Source: UBA117 sp049975245 (GTDB taxonomy: Archaea; Methanobacteriota; Methanobacteria; Methanobacteriales; Methanobacteriaceae). From it: 64,000 nucleotides of DNA. This document shows, one piece after another, positions 62,351 through 64,000 of the stretch. The position numbers were made by a program, and so were the translations under genes. Below the pieces are notes generated by a model that made no database searches, was not told the DNA's origin, and saw only the letters and a program-made list of their open reading frames with translations. Where the stretch lies: NCBI GenBank assembly GCA_049975245.1, contig JBNGDB010000008.1, positions 1 through 64,000 on the forward strand, given 5' to 3'. Each line of letters begins with the position of its first letter. Position 1 is the stretch's first letter.

Positions 62351-62929
62351 ATGGAAGAATATGCAATTATCCTTGATTACCTTCCTCTAGGTTATGTTAA
62401 GGAAGGTTTACCCTCTTTTAAGAGAAAACCTGTAGCGCAAGCTATAGGTAAGGAAGAATTTACCCTATTAGAACTTATACCTAAAGAAAATGTTGATCTG
62501 GATATACATGAAAAAGTTTACATTGGATCTGGAAAAAGGGATAAAATCGCCAGAGTGAACCGCAGACTTAAATATGACGATTTAACTTCCACAGCCAAAG
62601 TTGAACTAGATTATGTTATAGAAGAAATAATAAAAGCCAAAGAAGATAAATTCATTGAATTCTTTAATGAGGCCGGACCAATCAGTACTCGTTTACACCA
62701 GCTTGAGCTTTTACCCGGGATTGGGAAAAAACACATGTGGGATATATTAAACGCTAGGAAAGAGAAAAAATTTGACAATTTTGACGATATCAAGGCCCGA
62801 GTACCTATGCTCGCTGATCCAGTGAAACTACTGGCTAAGAGAATACTGCTAGAACTTGAAGCCACTCCTGAGAAAAAAGGAAAGCGAAAATACGTCTTGT
62901 TTACTCGCCCCCCAGCTCGACGAAGATAA
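62351..62929 (+). CDS. DUF655 family protein with helix-hairpin-helix
   Basis: The 192-residue protein starts MEEYAIILDYLPLGYVKEGL and contains an RNA-binding OB-like part (FTLLELIPKENVDLDIHEKV) and a helix-hairpin-helix motif, LELLPGIGKKHMWDILNARK. The end is basic (RKYVLFTRPPARRR). The family is found in archaea between rpoF and rsmA; a nucleic-acid-binding role is likely but unproven. GTGATTAA precedes the ATG. Confidence 0.93.
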   Translation: MEEYAIILDYLPLGYVKEGLPSFKRKPVAQAIGKEEFTLLELIPKENVDLDIHEKVYIGSGKRDKIARVNRRLKYDDLTSTAKVELDYVIEEIIKAKEDKFIEFFNEAGPISTRLHQLELLPGIGKKHMWDILNARKEKKFDNFDDIKARVPMLADPVKLLAKRILLELEATPEKKGKRKYVLFTRPPARRR

Positions 62930-62973
62930 ATTTTTTTTTTATTTATTAATTTTAATTTTAGGAGAAAAAAACC

Positions 62974-63834
62974 ATGTCTCTTCATAGGAGAGAACCAGGT
63001 GCTGTTTCTCTATCACAAGAGACCAAAAAAATTTTAAAATCCCACGGAATTCATTTAAATCGTAGATTGGGCCAAAATTATTTAGTTGATGATTTCAAGA
63101 GGAATAAAATTCTTAATTTTGCAAATTTAAGTTCTGAAGACACCATACTAGAAGTTGGGCCGGGTATTGGTACTTTGACTTTGCCTTTAGCCCGTCAAAC
63201 CCGGAAAGTTGTGGCAATTGAACAGGATCAACGGATATGTAAAATATTGGAAGAGAGATTAGAAGAAGAAAAAATATATAATGTAGAATTAATCAATGCA
63301 GATGTTTTAAGTGTTGATTTACCTGATTTTAACAAAATTGTATCTAATCTTCCGTATCAAATTTCATCTCCCATTACTTTCAAGTTTTTAGAATATAATT
63401 TTGATTTGGCAATCTTAATGTATCAAAAAGAGTTTGCCCAGAGAATGCATGCACATCCTGGCAGTAAAAATTACTCAAGACTTTCAGTTATGCTGTATTT
63501 CATGGCTGATGTTGAATTTTTAGACCGTGTATCGGCCCAATCTTTTATTCCTCCTCCTAAAGTGGAATCTGCTGTAGTTAAATTGATTCCTAAAGAAAAT
63601 AAAATTGTTGATGATTTTTTTAAATCTGTTTGTCGGGCTTTGTTTCAGCACAGGCGAAAAAAAGCTCGAAAAGCTTTGAAAGAATCTTTTCATGAAATTG
63701 GAGATTTTAATAAAAACCAGGCCAAAGAAATTCTAAGTAAAATTAATAAAGAATTAGGAGAAGAGAGAGTGTTTAAACTAAGCCCTGAACAAATTTTAGA
63801 AATTTCTGATTTTCTGAAGGATATCTTAAATTAA
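62974..63834 (+). CDS. rsmA: 16S rRNA dimethyladenosine transferase RsmA/KsgA
   Basis: The 286-residue enzyme dimethylates two adenines at the end of 16S rRNA. Patterns: HLNRRLGQNYLVDDFKRNKI, the SAM-binding ILEVGPGIGTLTLPLARQTR, the acidic VVAIEQDQRICKILEERLEE and the catalytic NLPYQISSPITFKFLE. The C-terminal helical domain has CRALFQHRRKKARKALKESF. TTTAGGAGAAAA precedes the ATG. A run of 166 bases remains to the window end with no gene recognised. Confidence 0.96.
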   Translation: MSLHRREPGAVSLSQETKKILKSHGIHLNRRLGQNYLVDDFKRNKILNFANLSSEDTILEVGPGIGTLTLPLARQTRKVVAIEQDQRICKILEERLEEEKIYNVELINADVLSVDLPDFNKIVSNLPYQISSPITFKFLEYNFDLAILMYQKEFAQRMHAHPGSKNYSRLSVMLYFMADVEFLDRVSAQSFIPPPKVESAVVKLIPKENKIVDDFFKSVCRALFQHRRKKARKALKESFHEIGDFNKNQAKEILSKINKELGEERVFKLSPEQILEISDFLKDILN

Positions 63835-64000
63835 AAATAAATTAATTAATTAAACTATTTTTTTTATTAATATTAACTATACTCTTTTAAATCAAGTTTT
63901 AGCGTAATATCTAAATATCGGTGCACTATTTTTTAGATTTTGTTTTTTTTTTAAGTGTTTTTTAAAACTATGCTAGTTCGTGTATTGTAATCTAAGTCAA

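Overview
The window is AT-rich archaeal DNA from a methanogen of the order Methanobacteriales, most likely a Methanobacterium-type organism. The evidence is a complete F420-reducing hydrogenase operon (frhA-D-G-B), a two-polypeptide family B DNA polymerase whose large part ends just after motif C, archaeal information-processing genes (aIF2-alpha, Nop10, Gins51, PCNA, TFS, RpoL, RpoF, Csl4, Dph2, Pus10, SRP54, L44e, S27e, L21e), an archaeal RNase P RNA, an initiator tRNA with A1-U72 and GGG/CCC anticodon-stem pairs, and frequent GTG/TTG starts behind GGTGA-type ribosome binding sites.

Layout. 1-4.9 kb: a truncated FUSC-like membrane protein, an ABC permease, a DUF6653 protein, the polB large subunit and a reverse-strand gene relic. 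5-17 kb: an accessory block, nearly all on the minus strand, with a glycosyltransferase-TetR-hydrolase cassette behind a perfect operator palindrome, small DUF membrane proteins, a SnoaL-like protein, a broken methyltransferase, an oxidoreductase, two flavodoxin-like proteins, a beta-helix surface protein, a metallo-hydrolase and an acetyltransferase. 17-25.5 kb: nicotinate phosphoribosyltransferase, a frameshifted RibD-type reductase, a half-size terpene-cyclase-like protein, a QueG-like iron-sulfur protein, a cysteine-rich microprotein divergent from an HxlR regulator, larB and hypF. 25.5-34.7 kb: stress genes, with an ArsR-like regulator divergent from grpE-dnaK-dnaJ, a Fur/PerR-like regulator divergent from a frameshifted katG, a decayed archaeoflavoprotein gene, DUF454 and a carboxymuconolactone decarboxylase-like protein. 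35-48 kb: a DUF308 protein, RNase P RNA, tRNA-Met, membrane/coiled-coil proteins, methionine aminopeptidase, the frh operon, a PepSY protein, two PAC2 proteins, two tRNA-Arg genes, a PsbP-like protein and a PHP phosphoesterase. 48-64 kb: conserved archaeal translation, transcription and replication genes, SRP54, Pus10 and the L21e-rpoF-DUF655-rsmA cluster.

How the genes work together. Nickel enzyme biology recurs: frh encodes a NiFe hydrogenase, FrhD processes its large subunit, HypF supplies the CN ligand precursor, and LarB belongs to the nickel-pincer cofactor family. Stress regulation is unusually readable: three regulators (ArsR-like, HxlR, Fur-like) sit divergently from their likely targets with palindromes or direct repeats between them, and the TetR gene has a palindrome at its operon promoter.

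Four genes are broken: a methyltransferase, the RibD-type reductase, katG and an AfpA-type flavoprotein. Several lesions are single-base changes in homopolymers, so sequencing error must be excluded for katG and the reductase. The flavoprotein, with three in-frame stops, is a genuine relic. No CRISPR array, insertion sequence or prophage was seen.
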